The translations under genes and the position numbers were made by a program. DNA of 64,000 bases, taken from the NCBI GenBank assembly GCA_964530115.1, contig CAZGYD010000021.1, positions 1-64,000 of the forward strand. Reading direction: 5' to 3'. The first letter of the stretch is position 1. The number at the start of each line of letters is the position of its first letter. This DNA is from Fen-999 sp964530115 (GTDB lineage Bacteria > Pseudomonadota > Gammaproteobacteria > Burkholderiales > Rhodocyclaceae). The notes under the pieces were generated by a model. It worked only from the letters and a program-made list of their open reading frames with translations, was not told the origin of the DNA and did not search any database. Shown one piece after another: positions 8,095 to 15,251 of this stretch.

Positions 8095-8109
8095 GGCGCG
8101 TCATCCCGA

Positions 8110-9006
8110 TCAGTAGCCGTACACGCAGGCCTGCTTGACCGCGATCTCGTAGTCGCAGGCGGTGTCGAAAGTCCACTCCAGCGCGCGCGCCCGCTCGTTG
8201 AAGCGGCGCGTGGCCACCATCTCGGTGGAGATGCCGAACACCAGGTTCGCCGGCGGCGTGAGCAGCACCTTGCCCGCCGGCATCCACGGCGTGGCGATGA
8301 TCGGCACGCCCATGAAGCGGCGCAGCGGGCTGTCGCCTGCCAGCGGCTGTCCGGTCACGAAGCCCGCCAGCTCGAAGGCGTAGCTGTCCGCATCCCCCGT
8401 GTTCATCACGAAGGCCGCGGTCGCGCGGAAGCGCTCGGGCAGCGCGTCCATCATCGCCTTGAGTTCCGTGCGCCAGTTCTTGCCGGCGCCGGTCGGGTCG
8501 ATGTTGACCTTGGCCGTGTTGGCCGATTCGCTGGCGATCTGCACCCAGCCCTTGTTGAGCGTGGCCCAGCCGCCCGAGTTGTCGTCCGCCGTGCCGTTGA
8601 AGCCCAGGTCCAGGTACTCGTTGGCGAACTGCGTGGCGAAGCTCGCCTCGACATCGGCCACCAGGTTCGGGTTGTCCTTGTTGTCGCGCAGGAAGGACAG
8701 CGACAAGGTGGGGAAGAGCTGCACCGGCAGCGCGCTCAGCGTGCAGCCGTACTGGCCGCCGCCGACGATCTGCGCGCTTGATGGCGTCTGCCCTTCCGGC
8801 ACGCGCACGAGTTTGCGGGTTTCCACCCCCCAGACCTGCACGTCGGCGGTGAGCTTGCTCATGCGCCGCGTGGTCACGCGGGTGAGGAAATCGTCCTCGA
8901 ACACCAGCGAGATCAAGCGCTCGGAGGCCTCCGGTCGCAGCGTGCCGCCGGGGGTGAGGTCGCCAGGCTGGACGATCCCCTTGGCAATCTTGATCAAATC
9001 GTGCAT
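8110..9006 (-). CDS. Major capsid protein (P2 gpN-like fold)
   Basis: The likely start is the ATG at 9,006 (MHDLIKIAKGIVQPGDLTPG), giving 298 residues. LIKIAKG and the LLTPPANLVFGISTEMVATR region near the end are typical of P2-type major capsids. Phrases such as VEASFATQFANEYLDLGFNG and AFVMNTGDADSYAFELAGFV fit the HK97-fold spine helix and peripheral domain. The gene follows the protease/scaffold gene after 13 bases. Longer frames upstream run through the scaffold sequence and are not needed. Confidence 0.85.
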   Translation of the reverse strand: MHDLIKIAKGIVQPGDLTPGGTLRPEASERLISLVFEDDFLTRVTTRRMSKLTADVQVWGVETRKLVRVPEGQTPSSAQIVGGGQYGCTLSALPVQLFPTLSLSFLRDNKDNPNLVADVEASFATQFANEYLDLGFNGTADDNSGGWATLNKGWVQIASESANTAKVNIDPTGAGKNWRTELKAMMDALPERFRATAAFVMNTGDADSYAFELAGFVTGQPLAGDSPLRRFMGVPIIATPWMPAGKVLLTPPANLVFGISTEMVATRRFNERARALEWTFDTACDYEIAVKQACVYGY

Positions 9007-9019
9007 GGCCGTCTCCTCG

Positions 9020-9283
9020 TCAAACAAAGCTCGCCCCACCAGCACCGGCGGTGTCCCCCTCGGCGGGCTTGCCCGGCGCGGCCTTCTCCAGCTGCTCGAT
9101 GCGGCCTTTTGCCTCGTCGAGCGCCTTGAGCGCATCGGCCAGCTGGCCTTTGAGCGCCGCCACCTCGGCCTTGGCTTCCTCGGCGGTCTTGGCGAGCTTT
9201 TCGCGCGCAGCCTCGGCCTCGGCCTCGCTCACCGTCTCGGAGAGCACCTCCTTGACGATGCGCTTGATGTCATCCCCGTCCAT
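9020..9283 (-). CDS. Internal in-frame start: scaffold-only product
   Basis: Within the protease-scaffold gene an in-frame ATG (MDGDDIKRIVKEVLSETVSE) is preceded by AAAGGAGACTGAG, an excellent Shine-Dalgarno at normal spacing. It would yield an 87-residue coiled-coil protein equal to the scaffold half. Lambda C/Nu3 and other phages make free scaffold in exactly this way. The binding site is seen; translation from it is inferred. Confidence 0.6.
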   Translation of the reverse strand: MDGDDIKRIVKEVLSETVSEAEAEAAREKLAKTAEEAKAEVAALKGQLADALKALDEAKGRIEQLEKAAPGKPAEGDTAGAGGASFV

Positions 9284-9784
9284 CTCAGTCTCCTTTCGGT
9301 TGAAAAACTGCTTGATCCGGCGCGCCACCTTCTCCAGCCGCGCGGTGCCGGCCAGGGACAGGCCCTCCACCTCGCCCGCCTCGATGGCGTCCCACAGCGC
9401 GGCATCCTCGATCTGGATGCCCACCGCCCAGGCGCCGGGTTTTTCATCTGCAAACAGCGGATCGCCGCTCTTGACGAGCCAGCTCTCGGCCACGAAGGCC
9501 GGCAGCGGCGTGAAATCGTGCTCGGCGTCCACGTTGCGGCTGCGGCCGGACTGCATCCAGGCATCCGCCGCGCGGCGGATCGTCTCGGCGTCCGTCCAGT
9601 CGCCATGGGCGTCCACCGAGTCAGGCGCATAGACGATCCCATAGACGCGCTTGAGCAGCGGGTCGGCCTTGACGATGGCGAACTCGCGCGCGGACGTGGC
9701 GCCACGCAGGAGGATCCCGCGCCCGTTGGCCGGGCGCTTGACCAGGCTGATGAACTGCACGTCGAGGTCGGTGATCTTCGGCAT
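9020..9784 (-). CDS. XkdF-like prohead protease fused to scaffold
   Basis: The 254-residue protein (MPKITDLDVQFISLVKRPAN) opens with an XkdF-type maturation protease region: VYGIVYAPDSVDAHGDWTDA, a conserved-looking NVDAEHDFTP and LPAFVAESWLVKSGDP. From about residue 168 it becomes a long charged coiled coil (VSEAEAEAAREKLAKTAEEA) typical of capsid scaffolds, ending in a Gly/Ala tail. The protease would process scaffold and capsid during head maturation. The start lies 100 bases from the divergent portal gene. A strong internal start for the scaffold half is listed separately. Confidence 0.8.
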   Translation of the reverse strand: MPKITDLDVQFISLVKRPANGRGILLRGATSAREFAIVKADPLLKRVYGIVYAPDSVDAHGDWTDAETIRRAADAWMQSGRSRNVDAEHDFTPLPAFVAESWLVKSGDPLFADEKPGAWAVGIQIEDAALWDAIEAGEVEGLSLAGTARLEKVARRIKQFFNRKETEMDGDDIKRIVKEVLSETVSEAEAEAAREKLAKTAEEAKAEVAALKGQLADALKALDEAKGRIEQLEKAAPGKPAEGDTAGAGGASFV

Positions 9785-9884
9785 GCCGCCATGCTGCCGC
9801 GAACCGGCCGCGCCGTGCGTGGCCGCTCTCCATATATGGACTGCGCACGGCCAACCGGCGCGCGCGCCGGTACACCATGCGCGC
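9785..9884. promoter_or_regulatory. Divergent late promoter region
   Basis: These 100 bases separate the leftward protease-capsid-tail operon from the rightward portal-terminase-lysis operon, so both late promoters should lie here or inside the flanking 5' ends. A CATATATGG stretch at about 9,830-9,838 is AT-rich in an otherwise GC-rich spacer and could serve as a -10 region in either direction. No activator site is recognisable. Confidence 0.4.
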
Positions 9885-11051
9885 ATGGACGTCACCCTCA
9901 TCAAGAGCGCGGCGCGGCCAGAGGCCGACCTGCTCGGCGCGGCCACCGACGAATACCCCTGGCCCATCGACCCGGCGCGCATCATCGCCTGGACGCAGGC
10001 CGAGCCCACGCACGCGCGCGCGCTCGCCCTCAAGGCCGAGGGCATCGCAGGCGCCGGGCTTGCTGACGAGCGCGCGCGCGGCTTGATCGCGCATGAGGAG
10101 CTGCTCGCGCTCGCGCTCGATCTTGAAACCTACGGCAACTCATTTGCCGTCAAGGTGCGCGACCGCGCCGGGCGCATCGCCCGCATCGATAGGCTGCCCG
10201 CCTGGAGCGTGCGCCGCACCCGCGCTGGCGGCTACCGCACCAGCGTTTGGGACGGCATGCGCGAAATCCGCGCCGACTACGCCGCGGAAGATGTCATCCA
10301 CCTCCGCCAGCCCTCTGCGCTGCCGGGCTGGTACGCCACACCGGCCTGGGCCGCGGCGGCAGGCGTCATCGAGCTGCTGGATGCCATCACCCGCTACAAC
10401 ACGCGGTTTTTCGAGCACAACGCCGTGCCCGATCACCTCATCAAGCAGACCGGCGGCAGCCTGTCGGACGCGCAAAAAGCCGCCATCCGCGACTTCTTTC
10501 AAACCGAGTTCAAGGGGCTTGCCAACGCCCGCAAAACCCTGTTCGTGAGCCTCAGTGAGGGCCAGACGCTGGACATCCAGCCGGTCGCCCAGCCCAACGA
10601 CGGCAAGTTCATCGAGCTTTATAAAACCGCGCGCGAGGTGCTGCCCACCGCCCACGGCGTGCCGCCGCGCTTGCTCGGCATCGCCACACCAGGCGCGCTG
10701 GGCGGGCTTTCCGAGGCCCGCGAGCAGATGCACATGTTCGAGACCTTCACCCTCGCGCCACGCCGCCGCCTGCTGGAGACGGCGCTGGCACCGGTGCTCA
10801 GCGAAGCCGGCGCGCAAAGCGCCGCCATCACGCCGCCCGACCTCACCCCGCCGGGCGATGACATCGCCGCCATCCCGCAGCTTGTGGCCTCCGGCGTGAT
10901 GAGCGTGCCAGAAGCCCGCGCCTGGATCGACCTGGAAAAATCCGCCAAGACCAAGGCGATCGACCGCGCCAAGCTCATCGCCAGCCTGCTCGACGCCATG
11001 GGAGATGGCCACCCCTCTCCCCACGGGAGAGGGGCCGGGGGAGAGGGCTGA
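9885..11051 (+). CDS. Phage portal protein
   Basis: The 388-residue protein starts at ATG 9,885 (MDVTLIKSAARPEADLLGAA). It contains portal hallmarks: DLETYGNSFAVKVRDRAGRI, IDRLPAWSVRRTRAGGYRTS, the stem/clip region WYATPAWAAAAGVIELLDAI, and HGVPPRLLGIATPGALGGLS. The dodecamer forms the head vertex for DNA packaging. The frame is open further upstream, but that part lies in the divergent spacer and the opposite gene. The last codons come from a GC-rich repetitive stretch (SPHGRGAGGEG). The stop abuts the terminase start (TGAATG). Confidence 0.9.
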   Translation: MDVTLIKSAARPEADLLGAATDEYPWPIDPARIIAWTQAEPTHARALALKAEGIAGAGLADERARGLIAHEELLALALDLETYGNSFAVKVRDRAGRIARIDRLPAWSVRRTRAGGYRTSVWDGMREIRADYAAEDVIHLRQPSALPGWYATPAWAAAAGVIELLDAITRYNTRFFEHNAVPDHLIKQTGGSLSDAQKAAIRDFFQTEFKGLANARKTLFVSLSEGQTLDIQPVAQPNDGKFIELYKTAREVLPTAHGVPPRLLGIATPGALGGLSEAREQMHMFETFTLAPRRRLLETALAPVLSEAGAQSAAITPPDLTPPGDDIAAIPQLVASGVMSVPEARAWIDLEKSAKTKAIDRAKLIASLLDAMGDGHPSPHGRGAGGEG

Positions 11052-12845
11052 ATGGCAGCGCGCATCCCGGACGAGGTGCGCCGCGCCATCCTCAAGGACA
11101 TCAAGGCCGGGCTGCCCTCGGCCAAGGTCGCGGAAAAGCACGGCGTGAGCAAAAAGTTCGTCGACGTGCAAAAGCGCCGCCTCTTTGGCCCCGGCACCCC
11201 AGGCCAGCGCCCGCCCGTCCACGGGCAGGACGTGCGCGCCGAAGCCAGGAGCCGCTACCTCGCAGGCGAGCCGGTGGCGCTCATCGCCGCCGCGCTCCAT
11301 CTGCACGAAAACACCGTGCGATGGTGGGCGCGTCAATACGGCTGGCGCGAAGACCTCGCCCGCCGCCGCCAGACCCCGCAGCAGCTCGAAGAAGAGATTG
11401 CCCGGCTCACCGCCCAGCTCTCCCAGGCGGGAGACGGCCCGGACGCCTACCGCCTCGCGCTGCGCCTGCGCATGCTGCAAAAGGCCCTCGACGGCCTCAA
11501 GAAAAGCCTGCCCAAGCCAAAGCCTTTGCCAAAAGTGGCCAACTTTGCCGCGCGCGAGCTGCTCGACAAGGCCACCGCCGATGACTACGGCCTGCTTCCC
11601 TACCAGCGCGCCTTTTTGCTCGACGATGCGCGCTATCGCGTCGTGCTGAAAGCCCGCCAGATCGGCTTTACCTACCTCATCGGCCTCTCAGCCGTGCTGG
11701 GGCTGGCCGCCGGGCGCGACCAGATCATCGTCTCCGCCTCGGAAGACCAGGCGCGGCTGGTCATGGGCCACATCCGCGCGCACGCCGACAAGCTCGGCAT
11801 CCCCATCGAAGACGACGGCGAGCGCGAAATCCGCATCAACGGCTCCAAGGCCGTGGCGCTCTCGACCAACTACCGCACCGCCCAGGGCTACACCGGCGAT
11901 GTCTGGTTCGACGAATTCGCCTGGGCGCCCAAGGCCGACATGCTCTACAACGCCATCCTGCCCGCCATCACCCGTGTCGGCGGGCGCGTCACCGTCTGTT
12001 CCACGCCCTGGGTGCCCGGCAACCTGTTCTGGAAGATCGCCACCAACCACCAGGGCCGGTTCGACCACTTCTCCCGCCACACCATCACCATCCACGACGC
12101 CATCGCGCAGGGCATGCCGCTGCCCGGCGGGCTGGACGAACTGCGGCTGAACTTCGACGCGGCCTCCTGGGCCATGTTCTTTGAATGCCAGTGGGCCGAA
12201 GAAGAGGGCGCATTGCTGCCCTGGGCGCTGCTGGACGAACTCGCGGAAGACCTCGCCGTCCCGCAAGGCAAGGGCAAGAAACAGACCGCCGCCCCGCGCT
12301 TTGGCCGCCTACGCTTAGGCATCGACCTCGGCCGCGTGGCCGACCGCACCGCGCTGGTGCTGGTGGGCGAGCTACTCGATCCAATCTCGGCTGCCCCAAC
12401 CGGCAAGCTGCGCCTGCTCGCGCACGAAACCCACCAGGGCAAGCCCTTTGCCGAGCAGCGCACCATCATCGAGCGCTGGATCAGTCAGTGGCCGCTGGAG
12501 CAGGTCGTCATCGACCGCACGGGCTTAGGCTGGCAGCTCGCCGAAGAGCTCGCCCGCGACCATCCGGGCCTCGTCATCCCGCGCGCCTTCACCGCGCCCG
12601 CCAAGGAGCGCATGGCGCTCAACCTCCTGCGCCTTGCGGAACAGAAGCGCCTCTCGATCCCGCGCGACGCATCGCTCATGGCCGAACTGCACGCCGTCAA
12701 GCGCCAGGCCACGCAAACCGGCGTCAGATATGACGCCCCGCGCACCGCGCAGGGCCACGCCGACCGCTTCTGGGCGCTGGCGATGGCGCTCGATGGCATG
12801 GAAGGCTACGCCAGATCGGCAAGCATGGAGGTCGAGCTGTGGTAG
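11052..12845 (+). CDS. Large terminase, Mu gp28-like, with N-terminal HTH pair
   Basis: This 597-residue protein has two N-terminal helix-turn-helix-like segments (VAEKHGVSKKFVD near residue 30 and IAAALHLHENTVRWWARQYG near 80), the DNA-recognition kind usually found in small terminases. A packaging ATPase follows: atypical Walker A VVLKARQIGFTYL near residue 200 and Walker B DVWFDEFAW near 280. The C-terminal part is a nuclease (LGIDLGRVADRTALVL, VVIDRTGLG and HADRFWALAMAL, giving the acidic residues). It cuts and pumps DNA into the prohead. The fused N-terminus suggests small-subunit function may be built in, since no separate small terminase gene is seen next to it. Confidence 0.9.
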   Translation: MAARIPDEVRRAILKDIKAGLPSAKVAEKHGVSKKFVDVQKRRLFGPGTPGQRPPVHGQDVRAEARSRYLAGEPVALIAAALHLHENTVRWWARQYGWREDLARRRQTPQQLEEEIARLTAQLSQAGDGPDAYRLALRLRMLQKALDGLKKSLPKPKPLPKVANFAARELLDKATADDYGLLPYQRAFLLDDARYRVVLKARQIGFTYLIGLSAVLGLAAGRDQIIVSASEDQARLVMGHIRAHADKLGIPIEDDGEREIRINGSKAVALSTNYRTAQGYTGDVWFDEFAWAPKADMLYNAILPAITRVGGRVTVCSTPWVPGNLFWKIATNHQGRFDHFSRHTITIHDAIAQGMPLPGGLDELRLNFDAASWAMFFECQWAEEEGALLPWALLDELAEDLAVPQGKGKKQTAAPRFGRLRLGIDLGRVADRTALVLVGELLDPISAAPTGKLRLLAHETHQGKPFAEQRTIIERWISQWPLEQVVIDRTGLGWQLAEELARDHPGLVIPRAFTAPAKERMALNLLRLAEQKRLSIPRDASLMAELHAVKRQATQTGVRYDAPRTAQGHADRFWALAMALDGMEGYARSASMEVELW

Positions 12846-13270
12846 AGCCCATCGACACCCGCCAGCTCATGGCGCTCTTGGCCGAGCACCTGCGCGAGAT
12901 CGCGCAGCGCCAGGGCAACATCCCGCGCCGCACCGGCAACCTCTACAAGAGCATCACCGCCGACGTGGTGAGCGACACAGAAGCCGTCGTCGGCACCAAC
13001 GTCGTCTACGCCCGCGCCGTGCACGATGGCCGCCCGCCCATGACCATCAAGCCCAAGGGCAAGAAAGCGCTCTACTGGAAGGGCGCAGCGCACCCGGTCA
13101 AGGCGGTGCGGCACCCCGGCATCAAGCCAAATCCGTATCTGGCCCGCGCCGCCGCGCGCTTTGCTTCGGAGCCGCTGCCGCCCTTCATCCGCGAGGCCGT
13201 CGGCGAAGACGTCGCGCAGGCGCTGGAGACGCACTTTCGATCACTCGGGCTGGAGGTCAAACGTGGATAG
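12839..13270 (+). CDS. HK97 gp10-like neck / virion morphogenesis protein
   Basis: The protein starts at a GTG overlapping the terminase stop by 7 bases (VEPIDTRQLMALLAEHLREI). IPRRTGNLYKSITADVV followed by YARAVHDGRPPMTIKPKGKK and HPGIKPNPYLARAAARF is the typical gp10 family pattern. These proteins (143 aa here) act at the head-tail joint or tail completion stage. It is unusual that the gene sits in the rightward terminase-lysis operon while the other connectors are leftward. Confidence 0.75.
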   Translation: MVEPIDTRQLMALLAEHLREIAQRQGNIPRRTGNLYKSITADVVSDTEAVVGTNVVYARAVHDGRPPMTIKPKGKKALYWKGAAHPVKAVRHPGIKPNPYLARAAARFASEPLPPFIREAVGEDVAQALETHFRSLGLEVKRG

Positions 13271-13745
13271 AAGGCTCATCGCAGGCTTTGGCGCCTCCGC
13301 CATCGCGGTAGCCCTCATCGCCGGCTTCGAAGGCTACCGCGGGAAAGCCTACGACGACGGCGTGGGCGTGCAGACGGTTGGGTTCGGCAGCACCCGCCGC
13401 GCAGACGGCCAGCCGGTCAAGCCCGGTGACAGCGTCACGCCAGAGCGCGCGGTGGTGATGCTGGCGGCGGACGCCGACCGCATCGCCCGCGAGCTTGCCG
13501 CCTGCCTGGGCCCCGTCCCTCTATATAAATATGAGTGGGACGCCTACGTCTCCTGGGCCTACAACGTCGGAGCCCCAGCGGCCTGCCGCTCGACGCTGGC
13601 CAAGCGGCTGAAGGAGACGCCGCCAGACTACGCCGGCGCCTGCCGCGAGCTGCTGCGCTGGACGAAAGCCGGCGGACGCGAGCTGCCTGGGCTCAAGCGC
13701 CGCCGCGAGGCCGAATACCGGCTGTGCATGGGGGAGACGCCATGA
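13263..13745 (+). CDS. Signal-arrest-release endolysin, GH24 lysozyme
   Basis: From the GTG at 13,263 (VDRRLIAGFGASAIAVALIA) the protein has 160 residues. The N-terminal hydrophobic, Gly/Ala-rich helix is the signal-arrest-release type, so export would use the host Sec system and not require a large-hole holin. The catalytic Glu lies in AGFEGYR, the Asp in YDDGVGVQ and the Thr in VQTVGFGST. WDAYVSWAYNVGAPAACRST fits the substrate lobe. It cleaves peptidoglycan. An 8-base overlap couples it to the gene before; four bases overlap the spanin gene after it. Confidence 0.9.
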   Translation: MDRRLIAGFGASAIAVALIAGFEGYRGKAYDDGVGVQTVGFGSTRRADGQPVKPGDSVTPERAVVMLAADADRIARELAACLGPVPLYKYEWDAYVSWAYNVGAPAACRSTLAKRLKETPPDYAGACRELLRWTKAGGRELPGLKRRREAEYRLCMGETP

Positions 13746-14290
13746 TCCCGCTCACCACGCCATGGCCAGCCATCGCCGCCGCGCTCATCGCCTCAGCCAT
13801 CGGCGCAGCAGGCGGCTACGCGCTCAAGGGCCGTCTCGACGAGGGCCGCATCGCCCGCGCCGAGGCCGCCGTGTCCGAGTGCCGTCTCGCCAGCGCCGAC
13901 TTTCAGCGCCGCGCCGCTGAAGCATCCGCCGCGCGCCTGGCCGCTGCCGAAGAGGCCGCCCGCAAAGCCCAGGCCGAACTCACTCGACGCGAAGCGGCCT
14001 TCAACACCCGTCTAAAGGAGGTTCGAAGTGAGATTTACCGTCTTTCCACTGGCCGCGAGTGCCTCTCTGGCCCTCTGCGGCTGTGCCTCAACGCCGCCAT
14101 CGCCGCCGATCCACTGCCCGCGCGTGCCGCCGGCGCTGATCCAGCCCATGCCGAGCCTGCCGCCGATTCCGGCGGATCGAGCGATGCCGCCCTCGGTCAG
14201 TGGATCCTCGACGCGGCCAGCCTCTACGAAGGCTGCCGCGCCCGCATCGACGCCATCCGGCAGTGGGACGAGGTGAGCCATGGCCGATGA
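13742..14290 (+). CDS. Inner-membrane spanin (Rz-like)
   Basis: MIPLTTPWPAIAAALIASAI begins a single N-terminal membrane helix, followed by a long Ala/Arg/Glu coiled coil (AEAAVSECRLASADFQRRAA and EEAARKAQAELTRREAAF) and a periplasmic end. This is the i-spanin layout. With the nested outer-membrane lipoprotein it would fuse inner and outer membranes at the end of lysis. The gene starts in the ATGA-like overlap with the endolysin. At 182 residues it is somewhat longer than Rz of lambda. Confidence 0.85.
   Translation: MIPLTTPWPAIAAALIASAIGAAGGYALKGRLDEGRIARAEAAVSECRLASADFQRRAAEASAARLAAAEEAARKAQAELTRREAAFNTRLKEVRSEIYRLSTGRECLSGPLRLCLNAAIAADPLPARAAGADPAHAEPAADSGGSSDAALGQWILDAASLYEGCRARIDAIRQWDEVSHGR
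14028..14276 (+). CDS. Outer-membrane spanin lipoprotein (Rz1-like), nested
   Basis: This 82-residue ORF lies wholly inside the i-spanin gene in another frame. It starts at a GTG with a perfect AAGGAGG six bases upstream. The product has a lipoprotein signal peptide (FPLAASASLALCGC, cysteine around residue 17-19) and then a proline-rich mature part (TPPSPPIHCPRVPPALIQPM), the Rz1 signature. The nested architecture is the classical Rz/Rz1 type. Confidence 0.88.
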   Translation: MRFTVFPLAASASLALCGCASTPPSPPIHCPRVPPALIQPMPSLPPIPADRAMPPSVSGSSTRPASTKAAAPASTPSGSGTR

Positions 14291-14495
14291 AGCCGACCGC
14301 GCCCAGGCTGTGATCGACCTGCTGCTGGATGCGGCCATCGCAGGCGTAAAAAAACCCGGCGGGCCCAAGCCTGCCGGGTTCTGCCTCAAGTGCGGCGCGC
14401 CGCTCGATCAGGATCGCCGCTGGTGCGACGCCGACTGCCGCGACGACTGGCAGCGCGCAGCCGTCAGGAAAACACCGCCGCCACCAGGGCCTTGA
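14280..14495 (+). CDS. Small zinc-finger phage protein (71 aa)
   Basis: MADEADRAQAVIDLLLDAAI forms a helix, then FCLKCGAPLDQDRRWCDADC gives a CxxC-CxxxC zinc site, and the end is proline-rich. A single treble-clef or DksA/TraR-like finger is likely. It is the last rightward gene of the lysis cassette and its 3' end overlaps the convergent leftward gene by 32 bases. The direct repeat AAAAAACCCGGCGGGCCC / GCCTGCCGGGTT around 14,349-14,380 can form a stem inside the gene. The role is unknown; transcriptional or DNA-binding is the family tendency. Confidence 0.65.
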   Translation: MADEADRAQAVIDLLLDAAIAGVKKPGGPKPAGFCLKCGAPLDQDRRWCDADCRDDWQRAAVRKTPPPPGP

Positions 14496-14880
14496 TGGCG
14501 TCCGCCGCACCCTGCTCGGCGATCTTGCCGGCCGACTCGGCCAGCCGTTCGCCCAGCGTCCTGCCTGGCGCGCGCAGCGCCTCCGGCGTCCTGGAAAGCT
14601 GCGCCAGTCCCTTGGCGGAAAGCCTCGCCCCGGAAAACACCTCGCCCTGGCCGGGCCCTGCTTTCGACGCGAACGTCACATAGCCCTCGTCCGCCAGAAA
14701 CTGCATCGTCGCGCCGTAGAGGGCGATGCGCTGCTGACGGCGCGACAGGCGCAGGTCCTCCGGCACGTCCAGGCATTCGTCAAGGTCAGCCATGCGCAGC
14801 ACCTGCGGCACGGGAAACGCGGCATACAGCCGCGCCAGGATCAAGGCGCAGCCGCGGTTGAAATCGTCGATGTTGTCCAT
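14464..14880 (-). CDS. Hypothetical protein downstream of MuF-toxin cassette (138 aa)
   Basis: MDNIDDFNRGCALILARLYA and LRLSRRQQRIALYGATMQFL followed by EGYVTF resemble a winged-helix-like fold of the type seen in small regulators: helices plus a 'YG.t..fL..eGy' motif. The C-terminal half is Ala-rich. The start ATG overlaps the TGA of the upstream gene. It could be a second immunity or regulatory partner of the MuF protein. Function is not recognised. Confidence 0.6.
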   Translation of the reverse strand: MDNIDDFNRGCALILARLYAAFPVPQVLRMADLDECLDVPEDLRLSRRQQRIALYGATMQFLADEGYVTFASKAGPGQGEVFSGARLSAKGLAQLSRTPEALRAPGRTLGERLAESAGKIAEQGAADAIKALVAAVFS

Positions 14881-15251
14881 CACCACGCCTCCGGCAGCCG
14901 CCACCACCAGTGCGACGGCGGGATTGGCGCTGGGCGGCCGACCTCGTCTTCGACCCAGCCGGAAAGCTCCGTGGCCGGATCGATGCGCGGAATCAATGTG
15001 CCGAAGGCGCGCGCGAACGCCTGCGGATGCGCGCGCCAGAAGGCGTCGATCTCGGCAAGCTCAGCCACAGCCGTCTCGGACAGCAAGCCTTGTTCGCGCG
15101 CGAACTCATACACCGATCGGTGATGCAGCGTCCAGTCCAAATCCCATTCGTAGTCCTGCCAGTCGGGCCGGGTGATCACGTCGTAGAACCCGAGAAACGC
15201 ATCGTTCTTCGGGTGATCGCGCACATGCTTCATCAGCTTCACCACATCCAT
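14880..15251 (-). CDS. Candidate immunity protein for MuF toxin (123 aa)
   Basis: The protein (MDVVKLMKHVRDHPKNDAFL) is strongly acidic, roughly 25 Asp/Glu against 14 Lys/Arg, and rich in aromatic residues (DWQDYEWDLDWTLHHRSVYE, and SHWWWRLPEAW at the end). It overlaps the end of the MuF gene by 13 bases. A small acidic protein encoded right behind a polymorphic-toxin gene is the usual form of an immunity protein for a basic RNase domain. There is no sequence proof. The alternative is an ordinary early phage protein. Confidence 0.5.
   Translation of the reverse strand: MDVVKLMKHVRDHPKNDAFLGFYDVITRPDWQDYEWDLDWTLHHRSVYEFAREQGLLSETAVAELAEIDAFWRAHPQAFARAFGTLIPRIDPATELSGWVEDEVGRPAPIPPSHWWWRLPEAW

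Noticed and set aside
9651..9884. Upstream extension of the portal ORF by 78 codons
   Set aside because: The extra part overlaps the divergent protease gene and spacer; the ATG at 9,885 begins the conserved-looking portal sequence.
10140..11480. Long leftward ORF over portal and terminase
   Set aside because: It is low-information His/Gly/Val sequence opposite clearly coding portal and terminase frames.
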